A DNA stretch of 64,000 nucleotides from positions 57,501 through 121,500 of the forward strand of contig JACEEZ010020506.1 of the NCBI GenBank assembly GCA_016584305.1. The letters run 5' to 3'. Made by a program: the position numbers and the translations under genes. Shown one piece after another: positions 48,567 through 60,198 of the stretch (position 1 is its first letter; the number at the start of each line of letters is the position of its first letter). Below the pieces are notes generated by a model, which searched no databases, was not told the origin of the DNA, and saw only the letters and a program-made list of their open reading frames with translations. This stretch comes from Chionoecetes opilio. Taxonomy: Eukaryota > Arthropoda > Malacostraca > Decapoda > Majidae.

Positions 48567-48833
48567 CATTGAGGCCCGTACCGAGAGTCATGATGAAGGT
48601 CGAGCGACGAACGACGAACGACAGAGGAAGAGTAGCGTAAAAGGGATATTTTTCGGAACCAAGAGCAGCGACGAAGGTCGGCACGAAGACACGGGTACCC
48701 CCGTGTCTTTGTGCCGACCTAGCTTCAACCATCGTCGCTGCTCTTCGTTCCGAAAAATATCCCTTTTACGCTACCTTTCCTCTGTCGTTCGTCGTTCGTC
48801 TCTCGACCTTCATCATGACTCTGGGTACGGGCG
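48567..48833. repeat. 267 bp hairpin (foldback)
   Basis: Arms of about 130 bp are near-perfect inverted copies with almost no loop: GTCATGATGAAGGTCGAG at the outside, AAAGGGATATTTTTCGGAAC in the middle, ACACGGGTACCCCCGTGT at the turn. The turn falls at about 48697. Confidence 0.9.
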
Positions 48834-48956
48834 TGATCAAAGTCTCAGAAAGTGTCAAAATGCACCAAAATATGTTTATTTTCCCATAATTTCCCGAAAC
48901 CCCCCAGCTGGTTGCCTCCCCCCCCCAAAACACCTGCAAACTTTAGAGGGGGTATA

Positions 48957-50718
48957 ATGCCAGAATTACGTATAATGTGTCCCGAGATACATTGTCCCAT
49001 ACAATGTAGTGGAATGTCTTAAGAACAATTTATTTCTTTATTCTAGGCTAAGTGAGCATAGGTACAGTGGTTTAGGTGGTGAATTTTATTTCTTATAACA
49101 GTTCTTTCATATTCTTTCTTTCTTTCTTCCCCCCCCCTTCTTTCTTTCTCCTTCTCTCCTTCCGTTCCTTCCATAGTTCGCCCCCCCCCCCCCCCCGGTA
49201 AAAACTAACTCGAACCAGTTATCTTTACGGATATTTAAATTCGCGGAAGGGGTTTTATCATAGAACACATTCCCCCGAATTCCCATAACAACGTCAATCT
49301 ATTGACCGATCCCATTCAATTCTTAGGATACTTGAGAGATCAGAATACAGACCGTCCCTAAACAGTGGACCTCAGAAGTTTGACGTGATATCGCTAAAAT
49401 TATAAACGCCTTTTCTTTTCCTTAGAATATTCTCGAAGCATTTCATCGTGGGAGAGTGTTGCGAATGCGCCATTGGGTTTTGAATTAATAACAAGAGTTA
49501 AACTGTTTCTCTCCAGTCAAATTTTTCTCATCAAATTGAAAGACTTTATTACACTGTTATTCATAAAGTATTCCTTTTGTTCCCACAGCCCATCCCGGGC
49601 GGGAAATCGTTTAATATCCATGTTATTAAGTCAGTGAGATAACATCCGAACGCCATCTCTTTTTTCCCGCGGGCGGCTCACCATAACACTGTTCCCAACC
49701 ATGTGGCTTCACTCCTGTCCTCCACATAACCCAGGTAAGACGTGTTGCTTATTTCTCTTCCTCCACACCCTTTACGCTTATATATTTGGTGTAATTTCAA
49801 ATACTAGGACCGCTACTTATTACTGAGTAGTCCGTGCATCAATCATTGCCGTATTAATTGAGACTTGACTCCTGTCCTCCACACAACCCAGGCGATTCTC
49901 CTTGCAACTCAACATTGACGCGGTGGCCACATGGTGTTAACACAGACATACACTATTCTCACACTTTCTTCATTATCTCCAAATAAGTCAGGCTGTTATG
50001 ATTATTATGTGGTGTTAGTTAAGTGGGAAGAAAAGGAAAACCACCACATTAAGATGAATAATACCTCATAGTGTACGTGAACAAAACAGTTGGAGTGTCC
50101 CTCAGTTGACTTCCAAGAGAAAAATCAGAACTAATTCGTGAAATGGTGTTGCGTTCATTCACGAAAATTCGTCTTGTGAAATGACATTGAAACCTTTATA
50201 GTGATCGGAGAAATTAGAATCTTATTCGCAGTGTACGCGTAGTTTCCGAGAATCAAGCCATTCTCTCCACATGTGTTAGTTTTTATATCCAGATACCTTC
50301 ATTACATATGATATTTCCTCCTAATGTTTGCCAAATGTTACATTAGTCTATAGTGAAATCTTCCATGGAGACGTGTGCTTACCATTAATAAATCTATATT
50401 CATATGACTGAATCTGTGTAGTTTGATAAACCCAGGTGACATACACGGTGTTGCGGAAATACTTATTCACAGACCTCCGAAATTAATTCCGTGTTAACTC
50501 TGTAAAATATTCATATGAAAAAATATCAAATCCACGTTACTTACTACCTTGATGATAAACATTAACATTCTGTTCAAGAGATAGACCTTAAGCCTAAATC
50601 TTGAACTGGTGGCAGCTACTTATAATCTAAATTATCCATCCTTTGTTGATGTAACACGGCTGGGTTTCAGTTGGAGGAGTAAAGTAATAATAATACCCAG
50701 ACCGTAATGGACCCTACC
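48957..50718. other. Interior of hAT-like element, nothing recognised
   Basis: Contains C-rich and CTTT-rich tracts (49105-49200), and TCCTGTCCTCCACA occurs twice (49711, 49870). No transposase frame. Confidence 0.4.
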
Positions 50719-51314
50719 CATAACTACGTCACGGTTTGTTTACATCGGTGCATTGTGGGGATAAGGCGGGGTCGCCGCGGGTGGACCTACGAAGGGAAAA
50801 CTACGGCGATGGAAGAATTTCGAGTTATTTTGCGCGAAATTGATATTCCAGGTGCTATATTACTGTGCTCTGTTCTCGCTGACAACACTATAGAGAAGAC
50901 CTGAGGTAATGGCTGATGTGCAGAGGCTTCTAAACCAAGAAAACAGAGTCATAACAGAGCCTCGTCAAAAGGTAAGCAACTGGTAGGTACGTAATGTGTC
51001 CCTACCACTTGCTTACTTCTTAATGAGACTCTGCTGTGACTGTTTTCCTGGTTTAGAAGCCTTCGCACATCAACCATCACCTCGGGTCTTCTCTATGTTA
51101 TCAGCGAGCACGGAAATATAGCACCTGGAATATCAATTTCGCCCAAAACAACTCGAATTTTTTTCATCGTCGTAGTCTTCTCTTTGTAGGCTGTACATAT
51201 TCATGGTTATGATAGTATTAAAATACCTTATTAATTGAGTTCCTTTTGTTGTCTTTCCTCATAATAAGTAGTGCTACATCATGGTTTAAGTGTTACTTGA
51301 CGAGCCAATGAATA
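50719..51314 (+). repeat. Left arm (596 bp) of large inverted repeat
   Basis: Begins CATAACTACGTCACGG and ends CGAGCCAATGAATA. The mirrored arm is 52261-52856, same length and nearly identical. Within this arm, 50793-50990 is itself inverted at about 51010-51190 with clear divergence. The outer half encodes EGKTTAMEEFRVILREIDI, a fragment of an unrecognised coding sequence. Confidence 0.85.
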
Positions 51315-51495
51315 CTCTTGAGTCTATACCAACATCACCAACCTTTGCTTTGATTTATCTTATTACTCCATCCATAAACAAGTTGCATAACCACGGTGAC
51401 ATTACCCATCCTTGCCTCATGGTACCTGCATGGTACTGTCGTCTACCGATATTTGTGTCCCTACACAAATCGGGAAAACTCGCCGACAGTAATGG

Positions 51496-52248
51496 TTAGG
51501 TTGGTATCCGGTCATTTCGCCCACATGCCATTTCGCCACACCATAGAGTCATTTCGCCCACACTATGGAATCTATAGGAGCTAGGAGGTTAGGTTATATT
51601 TGTTTAGTGTGTCGAGAACCCCCAACCCCCCGCTAGGAGGTTAGGTTAGATTTGTTTAGGTTAGGTTAGGGTAGGTTAGATTTGGGTAGTTTAGGTTAGA
51701 TTTGGTTAGGTTAGGTTAGGTTAGATTTGGTTAGGTTAGGATAGGTTAGGTTAGCTTAGGTTAGATTTGGTTAGGTTAGCATATCGGTGGGTCAAGCCCC
51801 CTGCTAGGGTAGATTAATTTTGGTTAGGTTAGGTTTATTTTGGTTAGGCAATTTTAGTCATTTCGTCCACAAGACATTTCGTCCACATGTAAGTCAATTT
51901 GCCCACATATATGAGTCAATTCGCCCACTCTAAAGTCAATTCGCCCACACGATCCATGTCACGGAGTCATGTAATTATATCTTCCTCTGGCAGAAATGGA
52001 ATGAACCACCAGTAACCTTGGGCGAAATGACGGTAAATTTCTAGTGTTTGCCCATACTCTCCCACTTCTCCCAAACAAGTTTGGGGACCTGTGGGAATGC
52101 GGGGTTTTCGGGTGGGGAACAAAAATTATGCGTCGGAAATACGCAATTAAAGAGTTGTGTAGGGGGGGGTAAAATTCCCTAGATCTAGGGTAATTTCCTT
52201 ATATCTAGAGAAAACTGCCTAACCAAAAATGACCGGATACCAACCTAA
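51496..52248. mobile_element. TIR element in palindrome spacer with TTAGG-rich core
   Basis: Ends TTAGGTTGGTATCCGGTCAT and its inverted copy ending 52248. It carries repeated ATTTCGCCCACA motifs and the TTAGG-rich tract. No TSD was identified and no coding capacity seen. Confidence 0.55.
51585..51850. repeat. Degenerate TTAGG (telomere-like) repeats
   Basis: GGTTAGGTTAGG alternates with GGTTAGATTT over about 260 bp. It is an interstitial copy of the arthropod telomere motif, not a chromosome end, since gene-bearing DNA continues on both sides. Confidence 0.8.
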
Positions 52249-52260
52249 TTACCTACCAAT

Positions 52261-52856
52261 TATTCATTGGCTCGTCAAGTAACACTTAAACCATGATGTA
52301 GCACTACTTATTATGAGGAAAGACAACAAAAGGAACTCAATTAATAAGGTATTTTAATACTATCATAACCATGAATATGTACAGCCTACAAAGAGAAGAC
52401 TACGACGATGAAAAAAATTCGAGTTGTTTTGGGCGAAATTGATATTCCAGGTGCTATATTTCCGTGCTCGCTGATAACATAGAGAAGACCCGAGGTGATG
52501 GTTGATGTGCGAAGGCTTCTAAACCAGGAAAACAGTCACAGCAGAGTCTCATTAAGAAGTAAGCAAGTGGTAGGGACACATTACGTACCTACCAGTTGCT
52601 TACCTTTTGACGAGGCTCTGTTATGACTCTGTTTTCTTGGTTTAGAAGCCTCTGCACATCAGCCATTACCTCAGGTCTTCTCTATAGTGTTGTCAGCGAG
52701 AACAGAGCACAGTAATATAGCACCTGGAATATCAATTTCGCGCAAAATAACTCGAAATTCTTCCATCGCCGTAGTTTTCCCTTCGTAGGTCCACCCGCGG
52801 CGACCCCGCCTTATCCCCACAATGCACCGATGTAAACAAACCGTGACGTAGTTATG
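52261..52856 (-). repeat. Right arm (596 bp) of large inverted repeat
   Basis: Reverse complement of 50719-51314. It ends 81 bp before the hAT-like right terminus. Confidence 0.85.
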
Positions 52857-53485
52857 TCTGGGGCCCATTTCCATCATCACAGGGGCCCCTCCAGGATGTA
52901 AGACCCCCGGGCCCCCAAATGTCTAGCTATGCCCCTGTTGACTTCTCTTCACAAGTTCGCAGACAACAATTAACTTTCTCCAAACTATTTTAAGGCATGG
53001 AGGTGCGGTGACAAGCTGAGATCACTAGGCACCATAGCGTCCATGGGCCGGACCCCCCAAAATAACTTTTTTGTACCATCCGAGGTGGCAAGGCCTAGTG
53101 ATGTTTTTTTATATTCCCCCATGTCTATAGGATATATTTTGATATGATAGTCCTTGCTAGGTGGTAGCTTAGTGCTAGTAATTTCGACTTTTATAGCCGC
53201 ACCCAACGGCACTCAACTACGGACATCCGCAACTGTGAAAGTGATATTACTATAGGTTAACCTTCTGAAAATGTTCAAAATCGAAGTTCATTCAATTACA
53301 GTTTTATTTGCTAATATACACACAATAACATATTAAGCTGGCATCAGGTTAAATGACATAAAAGTTAAAACACTAATACTAATGAACAGAAATGTGTCGC
53401 TACCATATGCAATGAAGTCTGAATGTGTACTTCTATGCGACTTCTTGTGAACATAACAAGGACTAATATTCTTGAAACTATTGTA

Positions 53486-55667
53486 TTAATAATTTGTTGA
53501 GTCATATGGAACCTTTAGACATGCATAGAAGCGCCAGAAACATATGTATCTGCTGTACCGTTTACTCATCCTCTGAATCCTCAGAATCCGGCTCAAGGTC
53601 GGGTTCCTGCTGCTGCACTGCTTGGTTGGTGCAGGTCTGCAGTAGGTGCAGGTCTGGAGCTTGCACATATCAGTGCATGTGAGGCCATTGACCAGGCAAA
53701 GTCCAGACATGCACAGTCAGGCAGCTTGCAAACCCGTGAACACTTGCAAGCCAGTAGCTCCAACACCACCTCTGGGGCTGGTGCCGAATGCATCCAGAGG
53801 ATGTTCAGCTTCCCGTCTTCTTCAGTCCAGCCATGCTCACTGGGGCTTGGCACGTTGGCCTTGGGCTCTAAACAGCGTCTCCAGATAGCAGCCTGGAAGT
53901 TGGCTCTCTGTGCGTGTAGGAAGAGGCAGTCTCTGCATGGTGGCAGCTGGCTTGACTCTGCTTCCCCTCTCTTTGCACAGAAGATCTGGTAACGCAGCTC
54001 GTTGACACTGTTGCCCCCTGCGGCGCTGCTTCTGCTCTTGTTGCTCCTGCTGCCAGCATACATTGCACAGGTGAGCTGCTCAAGCTTATCAGAGATCTCA
54101 TCGCTCAATTCCCAGCATTGGCCCAGCTGCTTGAATGCCTGGTTAGACGGGTCCTTCTTGTGTAGCGTCAGTGCAATTAGCTTGCCTTTACCGGCAAAGC
54201 AGCTTACAGAGTCACATCCAGTGAACGCATGCAGGCCAATCAGGCTGTCGCAGACATCCTGCCCTTGACTTCTCCCGATCTTGTCTACATCTGCGTATCG
54301 GGTGCGAGTCTTGGTTCCAAACTTCTGGTAGATAGAGATATCCATGGTGCTGTGCATGGCAAGGCTAATGCTGAAGACATCAGTGTCCTCTGAGCAAATG
54401 ACGGCTGCCTTGTAGCCATCTCTCACTGCATGCAGCGTGTGGAGAAGCAGACGGGTATCAGCCTCTTCTTGTGTCGACTCGAGCTCAGGTACCTCCTCCC
54501 ACTTGTCTTCTGTTAGCTTGAAACAGCTTTGTTCACAGGTGACATAGAGCGCCTTGTCCGGTAACTTCTCTCTGTACTTTGAGAGTTTCCACTCCTCTGT
54601 CAAAAACCTGATCAGGGAGGTCTTGTTTGAAGATCCAGACAGGAATATCCTCCACTGCTGCACATGATGCCCGCCAGCTAGGTTCTTGTATTGGAGAGAG
54701 TTGTCGGCACCTCGGACAGGGTCTTCAACTGTTTCTTTAGAGATTGGTTTTCCCTGACAAGTTCCTGCACAGTTAAGCTGTCTGGATAGATGAGAAGTTT
54801 GCCATTATGATCTTGGATGATGTGAAGAAATCCACCAAACTCCTTCTCAATCCTTTGCCGCAGGGGCTTTTTGATGGAGTCCTGCACTTGGTCCACATCA
54901 AAGCTCTTCATGGATGCCACAAGTCTAGAGGTAGCATCAGTCATCATCAGGACCCTTGGGGTACCGAAAAGCTCCATTCTGATGTAATGAAAGAGCTCAC
55001 TGTATGACTGACTAACAGCCGCCTCATATATATCTTCCTCTTCTTTGTCATCGGCACTGACAGCACCCTTCTGCTGTGAAGTTTCACCCCGTGTGTAGAA
55101 TCTATAGCAGGACCTGTGGTAGTGTGCTTCAGCAGTCACAATATCTCTGCTTACAATGCCAAGTATTCTGCTGTCCAGTTTCTTTGTGGCGGCATTCCTG
55201 ATCTTAGCATCAGCTCTCAGTTCTCTGCACTTCGCCAACACTTCTCGAGTCTTCTGTCGTTTGGCGTACTTGTTTGTTTTCTGGCAAAATATGCACTCTG
55301 CTTCATATGTTCTTGAGGTGCTAGGGATTGCACGACCAGCCCTTGCAGGGTTGCTATCCTCAGGACACCCATTGGTAGTCTTCTCTTTTTGAGCAAGGAT
55401 GCCATCTAGTGCTTTCTTCATCGTGAAGATGCTGCGACATTTTTTGTGGTAATTGAGAGCAGGGATCTCTCCTTCGGGAGTGTCTTTAGCCAACTCCAAT
55501 ATGGGCTCATGACGCCGTATTTGAGCTGCCCGGAGGAGAGTTTTCCAGGAGTCGACGGATTGTGGTGAAATTCGGTTTTCATTGTCATCGGAACAATGAA
55601 TGATGCACTGTAGCCGCGGGCGCTTTGGAGTCGGATCAGTACAAGGGTGCTCAGTGTCCGCCATCAT
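53486..55667 (-). pseudogene. Repetitive (TE-type) ORF with Cys/His N-terminus, PIN/FEN1-like motifs and CXC region, broken
   Basis: Two long frames on the - strand, 55667-54678 and 54663-53593, belong to one gene family common as repeats in aquatic invertebrates. The first has a Cys/His-rich start (CIIHCSDDNENR, YHKKCRS, CIFCQKT, YHRSCYRFYTRGE) and a coiled end. The second has LESTQEEADTRLLLHTLHA, CSEDTDVFSISLAM and GLHAFTGCDSVSCFAGKGK, acidic blocks spaced like a PIN/FEN1-type nuclease fold (my inference), then a tesmin-like CXC motif CKCSRVCKLPDCACL. The second CXC half (GLTCTDMCKLQTC) is in another frame. A frame change and probable large deletion separate the two parts near 54670. Function unknown; likely mobile-element derived. 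Confidence 0.7.
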
Positions 55668-55769
55668 TCAGCTCGTCCATCTGCAGTAGACAAGAACATG
55701 GATTAGAAAACATTTTTTCCAGTTCTTTCAACGTAAATACTCTGGTAATATATAAGGCATAAATATATA

Positions 55770-56808
55770 CACAGCGCGCCAAAGTATTGTTCGCGACATC
55801 ATAACACAGCGCTTCCATACGGGAATTCAGAAAATGTACTCTATGGCAGACTACTGACTTCCGAGAGAGATATCTTACATATGGCAGCTTGTTTAAGGCA
55901 CGGGCAGTCCATCAAGACCGTTGAGGAATGTTCAGATGCCACTTGTCAATTATAGACGAAGCATTTTAAAAAGTATCGCCTTCCTTCCCGCGAGTAATTT
56001 GAACAGACGCGCGTTGGTATGACTATCATTATTTTCGTAATGAGTGGCAAGAAAGACCTAATAAAGGAGCAAATTAAAGTTATTGTATCTCTACACAAGG
56101 CAGAAAGGCCAGTGGAAGAAATATCAAAGATTGTGGATGTTACGAGGAGATGTGTGCATAAGTGGGTGGAAAGTTTCACGGTGGGTTGCACCGTAGCGAC
56201 AGCCGCGACACCAGAACATTATAAGTGGCCAGGGCGAGGGTGTAAAACATCAGCAAGCATCCTAAATGTCATGAAACGTCAAGTGGATGCCCATCCTCAA
56301 TTAAGAGCAAGAAAAATATTGCGATATGACTTTTACACCCTCGCCCTGGCCACTTATAATGTTCTGGTGTCGCGGCTGTCGCTACGGTGCAACCCACCGT
56401 GAAACTTTCCACCCACTTATGCACACATCTCCTCGTAACATCCACAATCTTTGATATTTCTTCCACTGGCCTCTCTGCCTTGTGTAGAGATACAATAACT
56501 TTAATTTGCTCCTTTATTAGGTCTTTCTTGCCACTCATTATGAAAATAATGATAGTCATACCAACGCGCGTCTGTTCAAATTACTCGCGGGAAGGAAGGC
56601 GATACTTTTTAAAATGCTTCGTCTATAATTGACAAGTGGCATCTGTACATTCCTCAACGGTCTTGATGGACTGCCCGTGCCTTAAACAAGCTGCCATATG
56701 TAAGATATCTCTCTCGGAAGTCAGTAGGCTGCCATAGAGTACATTTTCTGAATTCCCGTATGGAAGCGCTGTGTTATGATGTCGCGAACAATGCTTTGGC
56801 GCGCTGTG
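55770..56808. mobile_element. Tc1-type foldback element: near-perfect palindrome, TA target
   Basis: Arms 55770-56247 and 56331-56808 are both 478 bp and inverted, with only about five mismatches seen by eye; an 83 bp single-copy spacer separates them. Ends are CACAGCGCGCCAAAG/CTTTGGCGCGCTGTG, with TA on both sides. Each arm carries the same transposase 5' end. Confidence 0.9.
56034..56324 (+). pseudogene. Tc1-like transposase N-terminal HTH fragment
   Basis: MSGKKDLIKEQIKVIVSLHK is followed by ERPVEEISKIVDVTRRCVHK, a helix-turn-helix as in Tc1/paired-type DNA-binding domains. The frame runs on into the spacer as TSASILNVMKRQVDAHPQLR, then breaks as the inverted arm begins. The DDE catalytic domain is missing. 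The inverted arm repeats the first part on the - strand. Confidence 0.8.
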
Positions 56809-56810
56809 TA

Positions 56811-57658
56811 CGTAAATGATATCAAGATATGTACTTCTGTGAATATACAGTTTTTTGTGTTTAGCCTCTTAGACGTCAATATATAACATTTGAAGAATAA
56901 TAATAGTATCATTTAAAAGATGAATCATCACCCTACAATCTCATCTCTATGGCATTTTATCGAGAAATTACTTGTTTTAGAGTTATTGAACGAAATATGG
57001 CTGGGAAACTCAATTTTTTCAATTTTGATGAAAACATGCTTTCAACTTCCGGCTTCATTTGCGCAAAAACTATGACATATATAGCAAAAATGCATGGAGA
57101 CAAACCTGTGCAGAATTTAATTTACTAAATCCTTAGTCAATATACTCTTTATGCCTACGATGCACCGTTTCATAAATAAAAACGGAAAATATGAAAAAAT
57201 TACCCTATGAAAGTGGGTTTTTCACAAAAATATACCGTAAAGCTACCAACATGGAAAGGCTATCATACATTATTTTACTTCTATTGATGCAACAAACAAA
57301 ATGGCACAAGTATAGTTTTGCCACTTTGGGTGGTACCGATATCTGGTCCGGCCCATGGACTAAGAGGAACATATAAGACCATGGGCGTCTGCTAGGTGAA
57401 GGGGGCAATAGGCCTAAGGTAATTTACCCCCTTAACTCCCCCTTCCTAACCTCTGGAATCAGCTAGAAATGTCCAGTTGTTACATTAATTTCAAGCAATA
57501 TTTTTGACAGTGGCAGCTAGTTTATCCCTTTGTCTCCCTCCACCCCTGTGGAAAAAGTTACAGTTACTATGTCTTGCTAACCCTTGTTTGTAGCAACACC
57601 ATACAATACACTATACATTCTTATCATGCGCTATATAAGTATGACGTACTTTATCACC
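56811..57658. other. Intergenic, nothing recognised
   Basis: AT-rich sequence without coding or TIR signal. Confidence 0.4.
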
Positions 57659-57661
57659 TTA

Positions 57662-59391
57662 AGCGGCTATCACACGGTGCGTTTCGTCGGACTGTTTCGT
57701 CGAACTTGCCATTTGGTCGGACTGTTTGGTCGAACTTCGAGGGTCATTTCACCGAACATGTTCAATGAAATGGTTTTGTGAAATTATACAAAATGTTGCA
57801 CATTTCGTCGAACATACTCTGGGGTCAAAATAAGTCTATACTTTTTCTGTAAGTTATAAATAGTGTTACCAATTATTAAGCATTGAAATGAACACCATTA
57901 TATAATACATTACAGGAAAATTAATACAGATCAATCTATATTATATATGTGATAGATTTTCAGAAATATGAAGCTGATTTGATGTGTTTACAATTTGCGG
58001 TAGAATGATTACTAGTAGAATATGAGATCTGAGAACTGAGAAGTATATCGGGGAGAGAATGGAAATGATGCGTGTGGTTTTCACTGAAATGGGATGTGAA
58101 ATGAATGAGGTGGTTGAAAGGACAGGAAGAGAATGGATGTTATTGCTGCTGGGACTGCTGCTGCTGGAAACATTCTCTCTATGAGCTTCCGTCGCAAATC
58201 ATTACTTTTGGAGATAAAACCATGTTGTTCACAGGGAGGCGAGACAATAAGTGTTTACGTCCGCCTCACTCTTCTTCCTCTTGTGACCTGCATCGCCTCT
58301 GTTCTTCCCTTGCCGCGGACACTTTTTAATGAGGATTTGGCTTTAGTTAGGAGGTTAAAGCGTGGGATTAGGTTGGGCTAGGTTAGATTAGTGAGTCTAA
58401 AGGTGGGGTTAGGTTAGTTTAATTTTCATATCTCATATACACTCCTTCCTATTAAGTACGTCTTATATCTCCGAAAGTAGTGATTTGCGACGGAAGTTCA
58501 TAGAGAAAATGTTTCTTAGAATCTATTAAGGTGAACAGAAACCACACTCCCATTTGTGTACGGAATTTCGGTCCTACTGTAAACATTTACCCTACATTTA
58601 CCTGGCAAAAAATTGGTGCTTTTTCAGATGGAGATATTTTTGTGGTAAATCTGAAGAAGTCCTTCACCCCTATCTTTTTCTTCTTCCCCCTATAGCCAAC
58701 AAGCCTGGGGAACTGGCGGGAATACGGGGTTTTTGGGTGGGGGAAGCAAATATAACTGATTTATGGCTCCCAAAAAATCATCAAAGTCATTATATGTAAA
58801 AATCTAGGGAATTCCCTAAATTAGGGATTTCCCTAGATATCCATTGTTAGGGAATTTTCCTTAATTGATATATGTATAGATTTGGACAATTTTGGGAGAG
58901 CAATAAATGAGTCGTGTCTGCCTTCCCTACCCAAAAACTCAAGTTTTCCATAAGGCCACCAAGCTTGCTGGTCATAGGAGGTCAAAGAAAAACCTAACCT
59001 TCCTAGCCAGAAGGGGCTGCGCCCCCCATGGACCCCCTAAGGGTTGCTAATCTAACCTCACTATAACCCCCGCAATATTACTAACCTAACCTCACTATAA
59101 CCCCCGCATTATTACTAACCTAACCTCACTATAACTCCTTAAAAGCAACTAATCTAACCTCACTATAACCCCTTAAAAGTAACTAACCTAACCTCACTAT
59201 AACCCCTTAAAAGTAACTAACCTAACCTCACTATAACCCTTTAAAAGTTACTAACCTAACCTAACTATAACCCCTTAAAAGTAACTAACCTAACCTCATT
59301 ATAACCCCTTAAAAGTAACTAACCTAACCTCACTATAACCCCTTAAAGTTCGACGAAACAGTTCGACGAAACGCCTCGTGTGATAGCCGCT
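57662..59391. mobile_element. PIF/Harbinger-like non-autonomous element, TTA target
   Basis: TIRs are AGCGGCTATCACACGGTGCG and, inverted, GCCTCGTGTGATAGCCGCT at the right end, flanked by TTA (57659-57661, 59392-59394). Subterminal GTTCGACGAAAC motifs occur at both ends. No transposase inside; a 34 bp tandem array fills the right third. Confidence 0.75.
59043..59346. repeat. 34 bp tandem repeat (about 9 units) with CCTAACCT core
   Basis: Units resemble CTAACCTAACCTCACTATAA followed by CCCCTTAAAAGTAA. The first units carry CCCCCGCATTATTA instead. The CCTAACCTAACC core resembles the telomere motif. Confidence 0.9.
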
Positions 59392-59540
59392 TTACATAAA
59401 ATTGTATTCTTTTCTCTCTCTATTTGTCAGCTTATCAGTCACTGCCGGGGAATAATAACCTGGCACCTGGCTTTTCACATATCATAGGAGAGTGTTATTC
59501 GTTTTCCTTTTTTCCTCTCTTTTTTGCGTTTTATAGATTT

Positions 59541-59544
<4 letters not shown>

Positions 59545-59621
<77 letters not shown>
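59545..59621. repeat. (CT)n microsatellite
   Basis: About 38 uninterrupted CT units. Confidence 0.95.
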
Positions 59622-59624
<3 letters not shown>

Positions 59625-59694
59625 CTTGAGGCTGATCCATGCACACATCAACACATTTTCATCTTTTTTTAGTCATTATGCTGACCCCAACTAG

Positions 59695-59866
59695 AGGCGT
59701 TTTCTGCGGGGGATTTTGATTGCAATCGAAAAATTTTCGATTGCTCAAATTTCGATTGCTGTTCAACCATCCTGGGAAGATGATTGCCCGAACAGCAACA
59801 GGAAAGTGACCGTTTGCAATCGAAAATTTTCCGATTGCAATCAAAAATCCCCCGCAGAAAACGCCT
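59695..59866. mobile_element. 172 bp MITE upstream of the nuclease gene
   Basis: Ends AGGCGTTTTCTGCGGGGGAT and the inverted CCCCCGCAGAAAACGCCT. Flanks TAG/TAA fit a three-base Harbinger-type target with one change. GATTGCAATCGAAAA is repeated in both orientations inside. Confidence 0.75.
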
Positions 59867-60192
59867 TAACATAGGAACATCAGATTCTGCTCTCGTAAGG
59901 CCTCTGCCCCGCCTGTTGATTATCCCACAACAGTATAGATAAAAAAAGAAACCAATAAACGAGGGGGTTCACATATGGCACCACTGATATGGGTATGCAA
60001 GTATACGTTATTGAATCTTCCTTATATCTGGAATTACAACAAAGGTGAGTTGATCTGATGGTGCGAAGGAGGGGGAAATTTGGGCAGGGAACGTTCCATG
60101 TGAAAGTGACAGAAGGGAAGATAATGAACGAGGAGGGAAAGAATAAAGGGAAGGGGCGAGAGGGAGGACGGGAGGTGGGCAGTGCCATTTGG

Positions 60193-60198
60193 TATAAG
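60193..60198 (+). promoter_or_regulatory. TATA-like box of the nuclease gene
   Basis: TATAAG lies 68 bp before the nuclease ATG, followed after about 25-35 bp by a purine-rich stretch suited to a short leader. No other core-promoter motif is clear. Confidence 0.4.

Larger units (their letters stand above)
48346..52937. mobile_element. hAT-like element, 4.6 kb, perfect 8 bp TSD, composite
   Basis: TTGACTTC stands at 48338-48345 and 52938-52945. Ends are CAGTGGCGTAGCTAAGG and the inverted TCTAGCTATGCCCCTG, matching the CAGNGGCGTAGC-type hAT terminus, with GGGGGC/CGGGCCCCC subterminal tracts. No hAT transposase is readable inside; instead it holds a hairpin (48567-48833) and a large palindrome (50719-52856). 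Confidence 0.8.

Noticed and set aside
50707..50904. 65-codon frame EGKTTAMEEFRVILREIDI as a gene
   Set aside because: It sits in a repeated palindrome arm, stops early and has an identical inverted copy; treated as a repeat-borne fragment.
51585..51850. Chromosome end or telomere
   Set aside because: Repeats are degenerate and internal, with genes and transposons on both sides.
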